A DNA stretch of 64,000 nt. It comes from Karalla daura. Its lineage: Eukaryota > Chordata > Actinopteri > Chaetodontiformes > Leiognathidae. The notes beneath the pieces are model-generated. The model saw only the letters and a list, made by a program, of their open reading frames with translations, made no database searches and had not been told where the DNA came from. The translations under genes and the position numbers were made by a program. Every line of letters begins with the position of its first letter. The stretch's first letter is position 1. This document shows, piece after piece, positions 12,301 through 24,840 of the stretch. Where the stretch lies: assembly GCA_029224185.1 (NCBI GenBank), contig JANZKI010000039.1:558001-622000 (forward strand), read 5' to 3'.

Positions 12301-13466
12301 CAGCTCACACCCCAAATCGTGGGTTTGGGCGCGCTCGCTCGGGGTCGGGATCTCGGCCAAAACGACAGGTCCGGGGTGGTCGTTTTTTTCACTTTCGGCG
12401 AGCTTTCATATCTCAGCTCCAGGATCAAATCCGGCATCGGGATTGCTTTTTCCAGTGGGCGTGGGCCACCCCGGAGGCGGCTCACACCCCAAATCGGGGG
12501 TTTGGGCGCGCTCGCTCGGGGTCGGGATCTCGGCCAAAACGACAGGTCCGGGGTGGTCGTTTTTTTCACTTTCGGCGAGCTTTAAAATCTCAGCTCCAGG
12601 ATCAAATCCGGCATCGGGATTGCTTTTTCCAGTGAGCGTGGGCCACCCCGGAGGCGGCTCACACCCCAAATCGTTGGTTTGGGCTCGTTCGCTCGGGGTC
12701 GGGATTTCGGCCAAAACGACAGGTCCGGGGTGGTCGTTTTTTTCACTTTCGGCGAGCTTTAATATCTCATCTCCAGGATCAAATCCGGCATCGGGATTGC
12801 TTTTTCCAGTGAGCGTGGGCCACCCCGGAGGCGGCTCACACCCCAAATCGTGGGTTTGGGCTCGCTCGCTCGGGGTCGGGATCTCGGCCAAAACGACAGG
12901 TCCGGGGTGGTCGTTTTTTTCACTTTCGGCGAGCTTTAAAATCTCAGCTCCAGGATCAAATCCGGCATCGGGATTGCTTTTTCCAGTGAGCGTGGGCCAC
13001 CCCGGAGGCGGCTCACACCCCAAATGGTGGGTTTGGGCTCGCTCGCTCGGGGTCGGGATCTCGGCCAAAACGACAGGTCCGGGGTGGTCATTTTTTTCAC
13101 TTTCGGCGAGCTTTAAAATCTCAGCTCCAGGATCAAATCCGGCATCGGGATTGCTTTTTCCAGTGAGCGTGGGCCACCCCGGAGGCGGCTCACACCCCAA
13201 ATGGTGGGTTTGGGCTCGCTCGCTCGGGGTCGGGATTTCGGCCAAAACGACAGGTCCGGGGTGGTCGTTTTTTTCACTTTCGGCGAGCTTTAATATCTCA
13301 GCTCCAGGATCAAATCCGGCATCGGGATGGCTTTTTCCAGTGAGCGTGGGCCACTCCGGAGGCGGCTCACACCCCAATTCGGGGGTTTGGGCGCGCTCGC
13401 TCGGGGTCGGGATCTCGGCCGAAACGACAGGTCCGGGGTGGTCGTTTTTTTCACTTTCGGCGAGCT

Positions 13467-14162
13467 TTAATATCTCAGCTCCAGGATCAAATCCGGCATC
13501 GGGATTGCTTTTTCCAGTGAGCGTGGGCCACCCCGGAGGCGGCTCACACCCAAAATCGTGGGTTTGGGCGCGCTCGCTCGGGGTCGGGATCTCGGCCAAA
13601 ACGACAGGTCCGGGGTGGTCGTTTTTTTCACTTTCGGCGAGCTTTCATATCTCAGCTCCAGGATCAAATCCGGCATCGGGATTGCTTTTTCCAGTGAGCG
13701 TGGGCCACCCCGGAGGCGGCTCACACCCCAAATCGTGGGTTTGGGCGCGCTCGCTCGGGGTCGGGATCTCGGCCAAAACGACAGGTCCGGGGTGGTCGTT
13801 TTTTTCACTTTCGGCGAGCTTGAATATCTCAGCTCCAGGATCAAATCCGCCATTGGGATTGCTTTTTCCAGTGAGCGTGGGCCACCCCGGAGGCGGCTCA
13901 CACCCCAAATCGTGGGTTTGGGCGCGCTCGCTCGGGGTCGGGATCTCGGCCAAAACGACAGGTCCAGGGTGGTCGTTTTTTTCACTTTCGGCGAGCTTTC
14001 ATATCTCAGCTCCAGGATCAAATCCGGCATCGGGATTGCTTTTTCCAGTGAGCGTGGGCCACCCCGGAGGCGGCTCACACCCCAAATCGTGGGTTTGGGC
14101 GCGCTCGCTCGGGGTCGGGATCTCGGCCAAAACGACAGGTCCGGGGTGGTCGTTTTTTTCAC
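13467..14162. repeat. Marker block 1 (contains TTGAATATC monomer)
   Basis: This four-monomer block includes a copy with TTGAATATC at 13,820-13,828, a rare form of the AT-rich island. The same block recurs near 28.2, 33.5, 49.9 and 61.1 kb. This copy differs by a private A at 13,966 (TCCAGGG for TCCGGGG, a CpG change) and by a C-to-A change near 13,552. Confidence 0.8.
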
Positions 14163-16759
14163 TTTCGGCGAGCTTTAATATCTCAGCTCCAGGATCAAAT
14201 CCGCCATTGGGATTGCTTTTTCCAGTGAGCGTGGGCCACCCCGGAGGCGGCTCACACCCCAAATCGTGGGTTTGGGCGCGCTCGCTCGGGGTCGGGATCT
14301 CGGCCGAAACGCCAGGTCCGGGGTGGTCGTTTTTTTCACTTTCGGAGAGCTTTAATATCTCATCTCCAGGATCAAATCCGGCATCGGGATTGCTGTCTCC
14401 AGTGAGCGTGGGCCACCCCGGAGGCGGCTCACACCCCAAATGGTGGGTTTGGGCTCGCTCGCTCGGGGTCGGGATCTCGGCCAAAACGACAGGTCCGGGG
14501 TGGTCGTTTTTTTCACTTTCGGCGAGCTTTAATATCTCAGCTCCAGGATCAAATCCGGCATCGGGATTGCTTTTTCCAGTGAGCGTGGGCCACCCCGGAG
14601 GCGGCTCACACCCCAAATCGTGGGTTTGGGCGCGCTCGCTCGGGGTCGGGATCTCGGCCAAAACGACAGGTCCGGGGTGGTCGTTTTTTTCACTTTCGGC
14701 GAGCTTTCATATCTCAGCTCCAGGATCAAATCCGGCATCGGGATTGCTGTTTCCAGTGAGCGTGGGCCACCCCGGAGGCGGCTCACACCCCAAATCGTGG
14801 GTTTGGGCGCGCTCGCTCGGGGTCGGGATCTCGGCCGAAACGACAGGTCCGGGGTGGTCGTTTTTTTCACTTTCGGCGAGCTTTAATATCTCATCTCCAG
14901 GATCAAATCCGGCATCGGGATTGCTGTTTCCAGTGAGCGTGGGCCACCCCGGAGGCGGCTCACACCCCAAATGGTGGGTTTGGGCTCGCTCGCTCGGGGT
15001 CGGGATCTCGGCCAAAACGACAGGTCCGGGGTGGTCGTTTTTTTCACTTTCGGCGAGCTTTAATATCTCAGCTCCAGGATCAAATCCGGCATCGGGATTG
15101 CTTTTTCCAGTGAGCGTGGGCCACCCCGGAGGCAGCTCACACCCCAAATCGTGGGTTTGGGCGCGCTCGCTCGGGGTCGGGATCTCGGCCAAAACGACAG
15201 GTCCGGGGTGGTCGTTTTTTTCACTTTCGGCGAGCTTTCATATCTCAGCTCCAGGATCAAATCCGGCATCGGGATTGCTTTTTCCAGTGGGCGTGGGCCA
15301 CCCCGGAGGCGGCTCACACCCCAAATCGGGGGTTTGGGCGCGCTCGCTCGGGGTCGGGATCTCGGCCAAAACGACAGGTCCGGGGTGGTCGTTTTTTTCA
15401 CTTTCGGCGAGCTTTAAAATCTCAGCTCCAGGATCAAATCCGGCATCGGGATTGCTTTTTCCAGTGAGCGTGGGCCACCCCGGAGGCGGCTCACACCCCA
15501 AATCGTTGGTTTGGGCTCGTTCGCTCGGGGTCGGGATTTCGGCCAAAACGACAGGTCCGGGGTGGTCGTTTTTTTCACTTTCGGCGAGCTTTCATATCTC
15601 AGCTCCAGGATCAAATCCGGCATCGGGATTGCTTTTTCCAGTGAGCGTGGGCCACCCCGGAGGCGGCTCACACCCCAAATGGTGGGTTTGGGCGCGCTCG
15701 CTCGGGGTCGGGATCTCGGCCAAAACGACAGGTCCGGGGTGGTCGTTTTTTTCACTTTCGGCGAGCTTTAATATCTCAGCTCCAGGATCAAATCCGCCAT
15801 TGGGATTGCTTTTTCCAGTGAGCGTGGGCCACCCCGGAGGCGGCTCACACCCCAAATCGTGGGTTTGGGCGCGCTCGCTCGGGGTCGGGATCTCGGCCAA
15901 AACGACAGGTCCGGGGTGGTCGTTTTTTTCACTTTCGGCGAGCTTTCATATCTCAGCTCCAGGATCAAATCCGGCATCGGGATTGCTTTTTCCAGTGAGC
16001 GTGGGCCACCCCGGAGGCGGCTCACACCCCAAATCGTGGGTTTGGGCGCGCTCGCTCGGGGTCGGGATCTCGGCCAAAACGACAGGTCCGGGGTGGTCGT
16101 TTTTTTCACTTTCGGCGAGCTTTAATATCTCAGCTCCAGGATCAAATCCGCCATTGGGATTGCTTTTTCCAGTGAGCGTGGGCCACCCCGGAGGCGGCTC
16201 ACACCCCAAATCGTGGGTTTGGGCGCGCTCGCTCGGGGTCGGGATCTCGGCCGAAACGCCAGGTCCGGGGTGGTCGTTTTTTTCACTTTCGGAGAGCTTT
16301 AATATCTCATCTCCAGGATCAAATCCGGCATCGGGATTGCTGTCTCCAGTGAGCGTGGGCCACCCCGGAGGCGGCTCACACCCCAAATGGTGGGTTTGGG
16401 CTCGCTCGCTCGGGGTCGGGATCTCGGCCAAAACGACAGGTCCGGGGTGGTCGTTTTTTTCACTTTCGGCGAGCTTTAATATCTCAGCTCCAGGATCAAA
16501 TCCGGCATCGGGATTGCTGTTTCCAGTGAGCGTGGGCCACCCCGGAGGCGGCTCACACCCCAAATGGTGGGTTTGGGCTCGCTCGCTCGGGGTCGGGATC
16601 TCGGCCAAAACGACAGGTCCGGGGTGGTCGTTTTTTTCACTTTCGGCGAGCTTTAATATCTCAGCTCCAGGATCAAATCCGGCATCGGGATTGCTTTTTC
16701 CAGTGAGCGTGGGCCACCCCGGAGGCAGCTCACACCCCAAATCGTGGGTTTGGGCGCGC

Positions 16760-19077
16760 TCGCTCGGGGTCGGGATCTCGGCCAAAACGACAGGTCCGGG
16801 GTGGTCGTTTTTTTCACTTTCGGCGAGCTTTCATATCTCAGCTCCAGGATCAAATCCGGCATCGGGATTGCTTTTTCCAGTGAGCGTGGGCCACCCCGGA
16901 GGCGGCTCACACCCCAAATCGTGGGTTTGGGCGCGCTCGCTCGGGGTCGGGATCTCGGCCAAAACGACAGGTCCGGGGTGGTCGTTTTTTTCACTTTCGG
17001 CGAGCTTTAATATCTCAGCTCCAGGATCAAATCCGCCATTGGGATTGCTTTTTCCAGTGAGCGTGGGCCACCCCGGAGGCGGCTCACACCCCAAATCGTG
17101 GGTTTGGGCGCGCTCGCTCGGGGTCGGGATCTCGGCCGAAACGCCAGGTCCGGGGTGGTCGTTTTTTTCACTTTCGGAGAGCTTTAATATCTCATCTCCA
17201 GGATCAAATCCGGCATCGGGATTGCTGTCTCCAGTGAGCGTGGGCCACCCCGGAGGCGGCTCACACCCCAAATGGTGGGTTTGGGCTCGCTCGCTCGGGG
17301 TCGGGATCTCGGCCAAAACGACAGGTCCGGGGTGGTCGTTTTTTTCACTTTCGGCGAGCTTTAATATCTCAGCTCCAGGATCAAATCCGGCATCGGGATT
17401 GCTTTTTCCAGTGAGCGTGGGCCACCCCGGAGGCGGCTCACACCCCAAATCGTGGGTTTGGGCGCGCTCGCTCGGGGTCGGGATCTCGGCCAAAACGACA
17501 GGTCCGGGGTGGTCGTTTTTTTCACTTTCGGCGAGCTTTCATATCTCAGCTCCAGGATCAAATCCGGCATCGGGATTGCTGTTTCCAGTGAGCGTGGGCC
17601 ACCCCGGAGGCGGCTCACACCCCAAATCGTGGGTTTGGGCGCGCTCGCTCGGGGTCGGGATCTCGGCCGAAACGACAGGTCCGGGGTGGTCGTTTTTTTC
17701 ACTTTCGGCGAGCTTTAATATCTCATCTCCAGGATCAAATCCGGCATCGGGATTGCTGTTTCCAGTGAGCGTGGGCCACCCCGGAGGCGGCTCACACCCC
17801 AAATGGTGGGTTTGGGCTCGCTCGCTCGGGGTCGGGATCTCGGCCAAAACGACAGGTCCGGGGTGGTCGTTTTTTTCACTTTCGGCGAGCTTTAATATCT
17901 CAGCTCCAGGATCAAATCCGGCATCGGGATTGCTTTTTCCAGTGAGCGTGGGCCACCCCGGAGGCAGCTCACACCCCAAATCGTGGGTTTGGGCGCGCTC
18001 GCTCGGGGTCGGGATCTCGGCCAAAACGACAGGTCCGGGGTGGTCGTTTTTTTCACTTTCGGCGAGCTTTCATATCTCAGCTCCAGGATCAAATCCGGCA
18101 TCGGGATTGCTTTTTCCAGTGGGCGTGGGCCACCCCGGAGGCGGCTCACACCCCAAATCGGGGGTTTGGGCGCGCTCGCTCGGGGTCGGGATCTCGGCCA
18201 AAACGACAGGTCCGGGGTGGTCGTTTTTTTCACTTTCGGCGAGCTTTAAAATCTCAGCTCCAGGATCAAATCCGGCATCGGGATTGCTTTTTCCAGTGAG
18301 CGTGGGCCACCCCGGAGGCGGCTCACACCCCAAATCGTTGGTTTGGGCTCGTTCGCTCGGGGTCGGGATTTCGGCCAAAACGACAGGTCCGGGGTGGTCG
18401 TTTTTTTCACTTTCGGCGAGCTTTAATATCTCAGCTCCAGGATCAAATCCGGCATCGGGATTGCTTTTTCCAGTGAGCGTGGGCCACCCCGGAGGCGGCT
18501 CACACCCCAAATGGTGGGTTTGGGCTCGCTCGCTCGGGGTCGGGATCTCGGCCAAAACGACAGGTCCGGGGTGGTCGTTTTTTTCACTTTCGGCGAGCTT
18601 TAAAATCTCAGCTCCAGGATCAAATCCGGCATCGGGATTGCTTTTTCCAGTGAGCGTGGGCCACCCCGGAGGCGGCTCACAACCCAAATGGTGGGTTTGG
18701 GCTCGCTCGCTCAGGGTCGGGATCTCGGCCAAAACGACAGGTCCGGGGTGGTCATTTTTTTCACTTTCGGCGAGCTTTAAAATCTCAGCTCCAGGATCAA
18801 ATCCGGCATCGGGATTGCTTTTTCCAGTGAGCGTGGGCCACCCCGGAGGCGGCTCACACCCCAAATGGTGGGTTTGGGCTCGCTCGCTCGGGGTCGGGAT
18901 TTCGGCCAAAACGACAGGTCCGGGGTGGTCGTTTTTTTCACTTTCGGCGAGCTTTAATATCTCAGCTCCAGGATCAAATCCGGCATCGGGATGGCTTTTT
19001 CCAGTGAGCGTGGGCCACTCCGGAGGCGGCTCACACCCCAATTCGGGGGTTTGGGCGCGCTCGCTCGGGGTCGGGAT
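16760..19077. repeat. 13-monomer block, copy 1 (17-monomer offset)
   Basis: This block matches 19,769-22,086 at an offset of 3,009 bp, or 17 monomers. The left limit is the last mismatch at 16,759/19,768 and the right limit the mismatch at 19,078/22,087. A shared rare A at 18,713 and 21,722 (GCTCAGGG for GCTCGGGG) supports common descent. This copy then gained its own A at 18,682. Confidence 0.8.
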
Positions 19078-19768
19078 TTCGGCCAAAACGACAGGTCCGG
19101 GGTGGTCGTTTTTTTCACTTTCGGCGAGCTTTAATATCTCAGCTCCAGGATCAAATCCGCCATTGGGATTGCTTTTTCCAGTGAGCGTGGGCCACCCCGG
19201 AGGCGGCTCACACCCCAAATCGTGGGTTTGGGCGCGCTCGCTCGGGGTCGGGATCTCGGCCGAAACGCCAGGTCCGGGGTGGTCGTTTTTTTCACTTTCG
19301 GAGAGCTTTAAAATCTCAGCTCCAGGATCAAATCCGGCATCGGGATTGCTTTTTCCAGTGAGCGTGGGCCACCCCGGAGGCGGCTCACACCCCAAATCGT
19401 TGGTTTGGGCTCGTTCGCTCGGGGTCGGGATCTCGGCCAAAACGACAGGTCCGGGGTGGTCGTTTTTTTCACTTTCGGCGAGCTTTCATATCTCAGCTCC
19501 AGGATCAAATCCGGCATCGGGATTGCTTTTTCCAGTGAGCGTGGGCCACCCCGGAGGCGGCTCACACCCCAAATCGTGGGTTTGGGCGCGCTCGCTCGGG
19601 GTCGGGATCTCGGCCAAAACGACAGGTCCGGGGTGGTCGTTTTTTTCACTTTCGGCGAGCTTTAAAATCTCAGCTCCAGGATCAAATCCGGCATCGGGAT
19701 TGCTTTTTCCAGTGAGCGTGGGCCACCCCGGAGGCGGCTCACACCCCAAATCGTTGGTTTGGGCTCGT

Positions 19769-22086
19769 TCGCTCGGGGTCGGGATCTCGGCCAAAACGAC
19801 AGGTCCGGGGTGGTCGTTTTTTTCACTTTCGGCGAGCTTTCATATCTCAGCTCCAGGATCAAATCCGGCATCGGGATTGCTTTTTCCAGTGAGCGTGGGC
19901 CACCCCGGAGGCGGCTCACACCCCAAATCGTGGGTTTGGGCGCGCTCGCTCGGGGTCGGGATCTCGGCCAAAACGACAGGTCCGGGGTGGTCGTTTTTTT
20001 CACTTTCGGCGAGCTTTAATATCTCAGCTCCAGGATCAAATCCGCCATTGGGATTGCTTTTTCCAGTGAGCGTGGGCCACCCCGGAGGCGGCTCACACCC
20101 CAAATCGTGGGTTTGGGCGCGCTCGCTCGGGGTCGGGATCTCGGCCGAAACGCCAGGTCCGGGGTGGTCGTTTTTTTCACTTTCGGAGAGCTTTAATATC
20201 TCATCTCCAGGATCAAATCCGGCATCGGGATTGCTGTCTCCAGTGAGCGTGGGCCACCCCGGAGGCGGCTCACACCCCAAATGGTGGGTTTGGGCTCGCT
20301 CGCTCGGGGTCGGGATCTCGGCCAAAACGACAGGTCCGGGGTGGTCGTTTTTTTCACTTTCGGCGAGCTTTAATATCTCAGCTCCAGGATCAAATCCGGC
20401 ATCGGGATTGCTTTTTCCAGTGAGCGTGGGCCACCCCGGAGGCGGCTCACACCCCAAATCGTGGGTTTGGGCGCGCTCGCTCGGGGTCGGGATCTCGGCC
20501 AAAACGACAGGTCCGGGGTGGTCGTTTTTTTCACTTTCGGCGAGCTTTCATATCTCAGCTCCAGGATCAAATCCGGCATCGGGATTGCTGTTTCCAGTGA
20601 GCGTGGGCCACCCCGGAGGCGGCTCACACCCCAAATCGTGGGTTTGGGCGCGCTCGCTCGGGGTCGGGATCTCGGCCGAAACGACAGGTCCGGGGTGGTC
20701 GTTTTTTTCACTTTCGGCGAGCTTTAATATCTCATCTCCAGGATCAAATCCGGCATCGGGATTGCTGTTTCCAGTGAGCGTGGGCCACCCCGGAGGCGGC
20801 TCACACCCCAAATGGTGGGTTTGGGCTCGCTCGCTCGGGGTCGGGATCTCGGCCAAAACGACAGGTCCGGGGTGGTCGTTTTTTTCACTTTCGGCGAGCT
20901 TTAATATCTCAGCTCCAGGATCAAATCCGGCATCGGGATTGCTTTTTCCAGTGAGCGTGGGCCACCCCGGAGGCAGCTCACACCCCAAATCGTGGGTTTG
21001 GGCGCGCTCGCTCGGGGTCGGGATCTCGGCCAAAACGACAGGTCCGGGGTGGTCGTTTTTTTCACTTTCGGCGAGCTTTCATATCTCAGCTCCAGGATCA
21101 AATCCGGCATCGGGATTGCTTTTTCCAGTGGGCGTGGGCCACCCCGGAGGCGGCTCACACCCCAAATCGGGGGTTTGGGCGCGCTCGCTCGGGGTCGGGA
21201 TCTCGGCCAAAACGACAGGTCCGGGGTGGTCGTTTTTTTCACTTTCGGCGAGCTTTAAAATCTCAGCTCCAGGATCAAATCCGGCATCGAGATTGCTTTT
21301 TCCAGTGAGCGTGGGCCACCCCGGAGGCGGCTCACACCCCAAATCGTTGGTTTGGGCTCGTTCGCTCGGGGTCGGGATTTCGGCCAAAACGACAGGTCCG
21401 GGGTGGTCGTTTTTTTCACTTTCGGCGAGCTTTAATATCTCAGCTCCAGGATCAAATCCGGCATCGGGATTGCTTTTTCCAGTGAGCGTGGGCCACCCCG
21501 GAGGCGGCTCACACCCCAAATGGTGGGTTTGGGCTCGCTCGCTCGGGGTCGGGATCTCGGCCAAAACGACAGGTCCGGGGTGGTCGTTTTTTTCACTTTC
21601 GGCGAGCTTTAAAATCTCAGCTCCAGGATCAAATCCGGCATCGGGATTGCTTTTTCCAGTGAGCGTGGGCCACCCCGGAGGCGGCTCACACCCCAAATGG
21701 TGGGTTTGGGCTCGCTCGCTCAGGGTCGGGATCTCGGCCAAAACGACAGGTCCGGGGTGGTCATTTTTTTCACTTTCGGCGAGCTTTAAAATCTCAGCTC
21801 CAGGATCAAATCCGGCATCGGGATTGCTTTTTCCAGTGAGCGTGGGCCACCCCGGAGGCGGCTCACACCCCAAATGGTGGGTTTGGGCTCGCTCGCTCGG
21901 GGTCGGGATTTCGGCCAAAACGACAGGTCCGGGGTGGTCGTTTTTTTCACTTTCGGCGAGCTTTAATATCTCAGCTCCAGGATCAAATCCGGCATCGGGA
22001 TGGCTTTTTCCAGTGAGCGTGGGCCACTCCGGAGGCGGCTCACACCCCAATTCGGGGGTTTGGGCGCGCTCGCTCGGGGTCGGGAT
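19769..22086. repeat. 13-monomer block, copy 2 (17-monomer offset)
   Basis: Partner of 16,760-19,077. It carries a private A at 21,290 (CATCGAGAT) that is absent from the partner. Most of it also recurs 59 monomers later within 29,522-33,117. Confidence 0.8.
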
Positions 22087-22716
22087 CTCGGCCAAAACGA
22101 CAGGTCCGGGGTGGTCGTTTTTTTCACTTTCGGCGAGCTTTAAAATCTCAGCTCCAGGATCAAATCCGGCATCGGGATTGCTTTTTCCAGTGAGCGTGGG
22201 CCACCCCGGAGGCGGCTCACACCCCAAATCGTTGGTTTGGGCTCGTTCGCTCGGGGTCGGGATCTCGGCCAAAACGACAGGTCCGGGGTGGTCGTTTTTT
22301 TCACTTTCGGCGAGCTTTCATATCTCAGCTCCAGGATCAAATCCGGCATCGGGATTGCTTTTTCCAGTGAGCGTGGGCCACCCCGGAGGCGGCTCACACC
22401 CCAAATCGTGGGTTTGGGCGCGCTCGCTCGGGGTCGGGATCTCGGCCAAAACGACAGGTCCGGGGTGGTCGTTTTTTTCACTTTCGGTGAGCTTTAATAT
22501 CTCATCTCCAGGATCAAATCCGGCATCGGGATTGCTGTTTCCAGTGAGCGTGGGCCACCCCGGAGGCGGCTCACACCCCAAATGGTGGGTTTGGGCGCGC
22601 TCGCTCGGGGTCGGGATCTCGGCCGAAACGACAGGTCCGGGGTGGTCGTTTTTTTCACTTTCGGCGAGCTTTAATATCTCAGCTCCAGGATCAAATCCGG
22701 CATCGGGATTGCTTTT

Positions 22717-24840
22717 TCCAGTGAGCGTGGGCCACCCCGGAGGCAGCTCACACCCCAAATCGTGGGTTTGGGCGCGCTCGCTCGGGGTCGGGATCTCGGC
22801 CAAAACGACAGGTCCGGGGTGGTCGTTTTTTTCACTTTCGGCGAGCTTTCATATCTCAGCTCCAGGATCAAATCCGGCATCGGGATTGCTTTTTCCAGCG
22901 GGCGTGGGCCACCCCGGAGGCGGCTCACACCCCAAATCGGGGGTTTGGGCGCGCTCGCTCGGGGTCGGGATCTCGGCCAAAACGACAGGTCCGGGGTGGT
23001 CGTTTTTTTCACTTTCGGCGAGCTTTAAAATCTCAGCTCCAGGATCAAATCCGGCATCGGGATTGCTTTTTCCAGTGAGCGTGGGCCACCCTGGAGGCGG
23101 CTCACACCCCAAATCGTTGGTTTGGGCTCGTTCGCTCGGGGTCGGGATCTCGGCCAAAACGACAGGTCCGGGGTGGTCGTTTTTTTCACTTTCGGCGAGC
23201 TTTCATATCTCAGCTCCAGGATCAAATCCGGCATCGGGATTGCTTTTTCCAGTGAGCGTGGGCCACCCCGGAGGCGGCTCACACCCCAAATCGTGGGTTT
23301 GGGCGCGCTCGCTCGGGGTCGGGATCTCGGCCAAAACGACGGGTCCGGGGTGGTCGTTTTTTTCACTTTCGGCGAGCTTTAATATCTCAGCTCCAGGATC
23401 AAATCCGCCATTGGGATTGCTTTTTCCAGTGAGCGTGGGCCACCCCGGAGGCGGCTCACACCCCAAATCGTGGGTTTGGGCGCGCTCGCTCGGGGTCGGG
23501 ATCTCGGCCGAAACGCCAGGTCCGGGGTGGTCGTTTTTTTCACTTTCGGAGAGCTTTAAAATCTCAGCTCCAGGATCAAATCCGGCATCGGGATTGCTTT
23601 TTCCAGTGAGCGTGGGCCACCCCGGAGGCGGCTCACACCCCAAATCGTTGGTTTGGGCTCGTTCGCTCGGGGTCGGGATCTCGGCCAAAACGACAGGTCC
23701 GGGGTGGTCGTTTTTTTCACTTTCGGCGAGCTTTCATATCTCAGCTCCAGGATCAAATCCGGCATCGGGATTGCTTTTTCCAGTGAGCGTGGGCCACCCC
23801 GGAGGCGGCTCACACCCCAAATCGTGGGTTTGGGCGCGCTCGCTCGGGGTCGGGATCTCGGCCAAAACGACAGGTCCGGGGTGGTCGTTTTTTTCACCTT
23901 CGGCGAGCTTTAATATCTCATCTCCAGGATCAAATCCGGCATCGGGATTGCTTTTTCCAGTGAGCGTGGGCCACCCCGGAGGCGGCTCACACCCCAAATC
24001 GTGGGTTTGGGCGCGCTCGCTCGGGGTCGGGATCTCGGCCGAAACGCCAGGTCCGGGGTGGTCGTTTTTTTCACTTTCGGAGAGCTTTAAAATCTCAGCT
24101 CCAGGATCAAATCCGGCATCGGGATTGCTTTTTCCAGTGAGCGTGGGCCACCCCGGAGGCGGCTCACACCCCAAATCGTTGGTTTGGGCTCGTTCGCTCG
24201 GGGTCGGGATCTCGGCCAAAACGACAGGTCCGGGGTGGTCGTTTTTTTCACTTTCGGCGAGCTTTCATATCTCAGCTCCAGGATCAAATCCGGCATCGGG
24301 ATTGCTTTTTCCAGTGAGCGTGGGCCACCCCGGAGGCGGCTCACACCCCAAATCGTGGGTTTGGGCGCGCTCGCTCGGGGTCGGGATCTCGGCCAAAACG
24401 ACAGGTCCGGGGTGGTCGTTTTTTTCACTTTCGGCGAGCTTTAATATCTCAGCTCCAGGATCAAATCCGCCATTGGGATTGCTTTTTCCAGTGAGCGTGG
24501 GCCACCCCGGAGGCGGCTCACACCCCAAATCGTGGGTTTGGGCGCGCTCGCTCGGGGTCGGGATCTCGGCCGAAACGCCAGGTCCGGGGTGGTCGTTTTT
24601 TTCACTTTCGGAGAGCTTTAATATCTCATCTCCAGGATCAAATCCGGCATCGGGATTGCTGTCTCCAGTGAGCGTGGGCCACCCCGGAGGCGGCTCACAC
24701 CCCAAATGGTGGGTTTGGGCTCGCTCGCTCGGGGTCGGGATCTCGGCCAAAACGACAGGTCCGGGGTGGTCGTTTTTTTCACTTTCGGCGAGCTTTAATA
24801 TCTCAGCTCCAGGATCAAATCCGGCATCGGGATTGCTTTC
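22717..24840. repeat. 12-monomer tandem duplication, copy 1
   Basis: 2,124 bp (12 monomers) repeated directly next door. Rare changes shared with copy 2 prove the relation: T at 23,092 (CCCTGG) with 25,216, and G at 23,341 (GACGGG) with 25,465. The left limit is the mismatch at 22,716/24,840. I compared translated frames and spot-checked bases, not every base. Confidence 0.85.

Noticed and set aside
13467..14178. Overlapping plus- and minus-strand ORFs of 206 and 231 codons in the marker blocks
   Set aside because: They arise where successive monomers carry TTTCATATC or TTGAATATC and so lack TAA. They use GTG starts and vanish where TTTAATATC returns.
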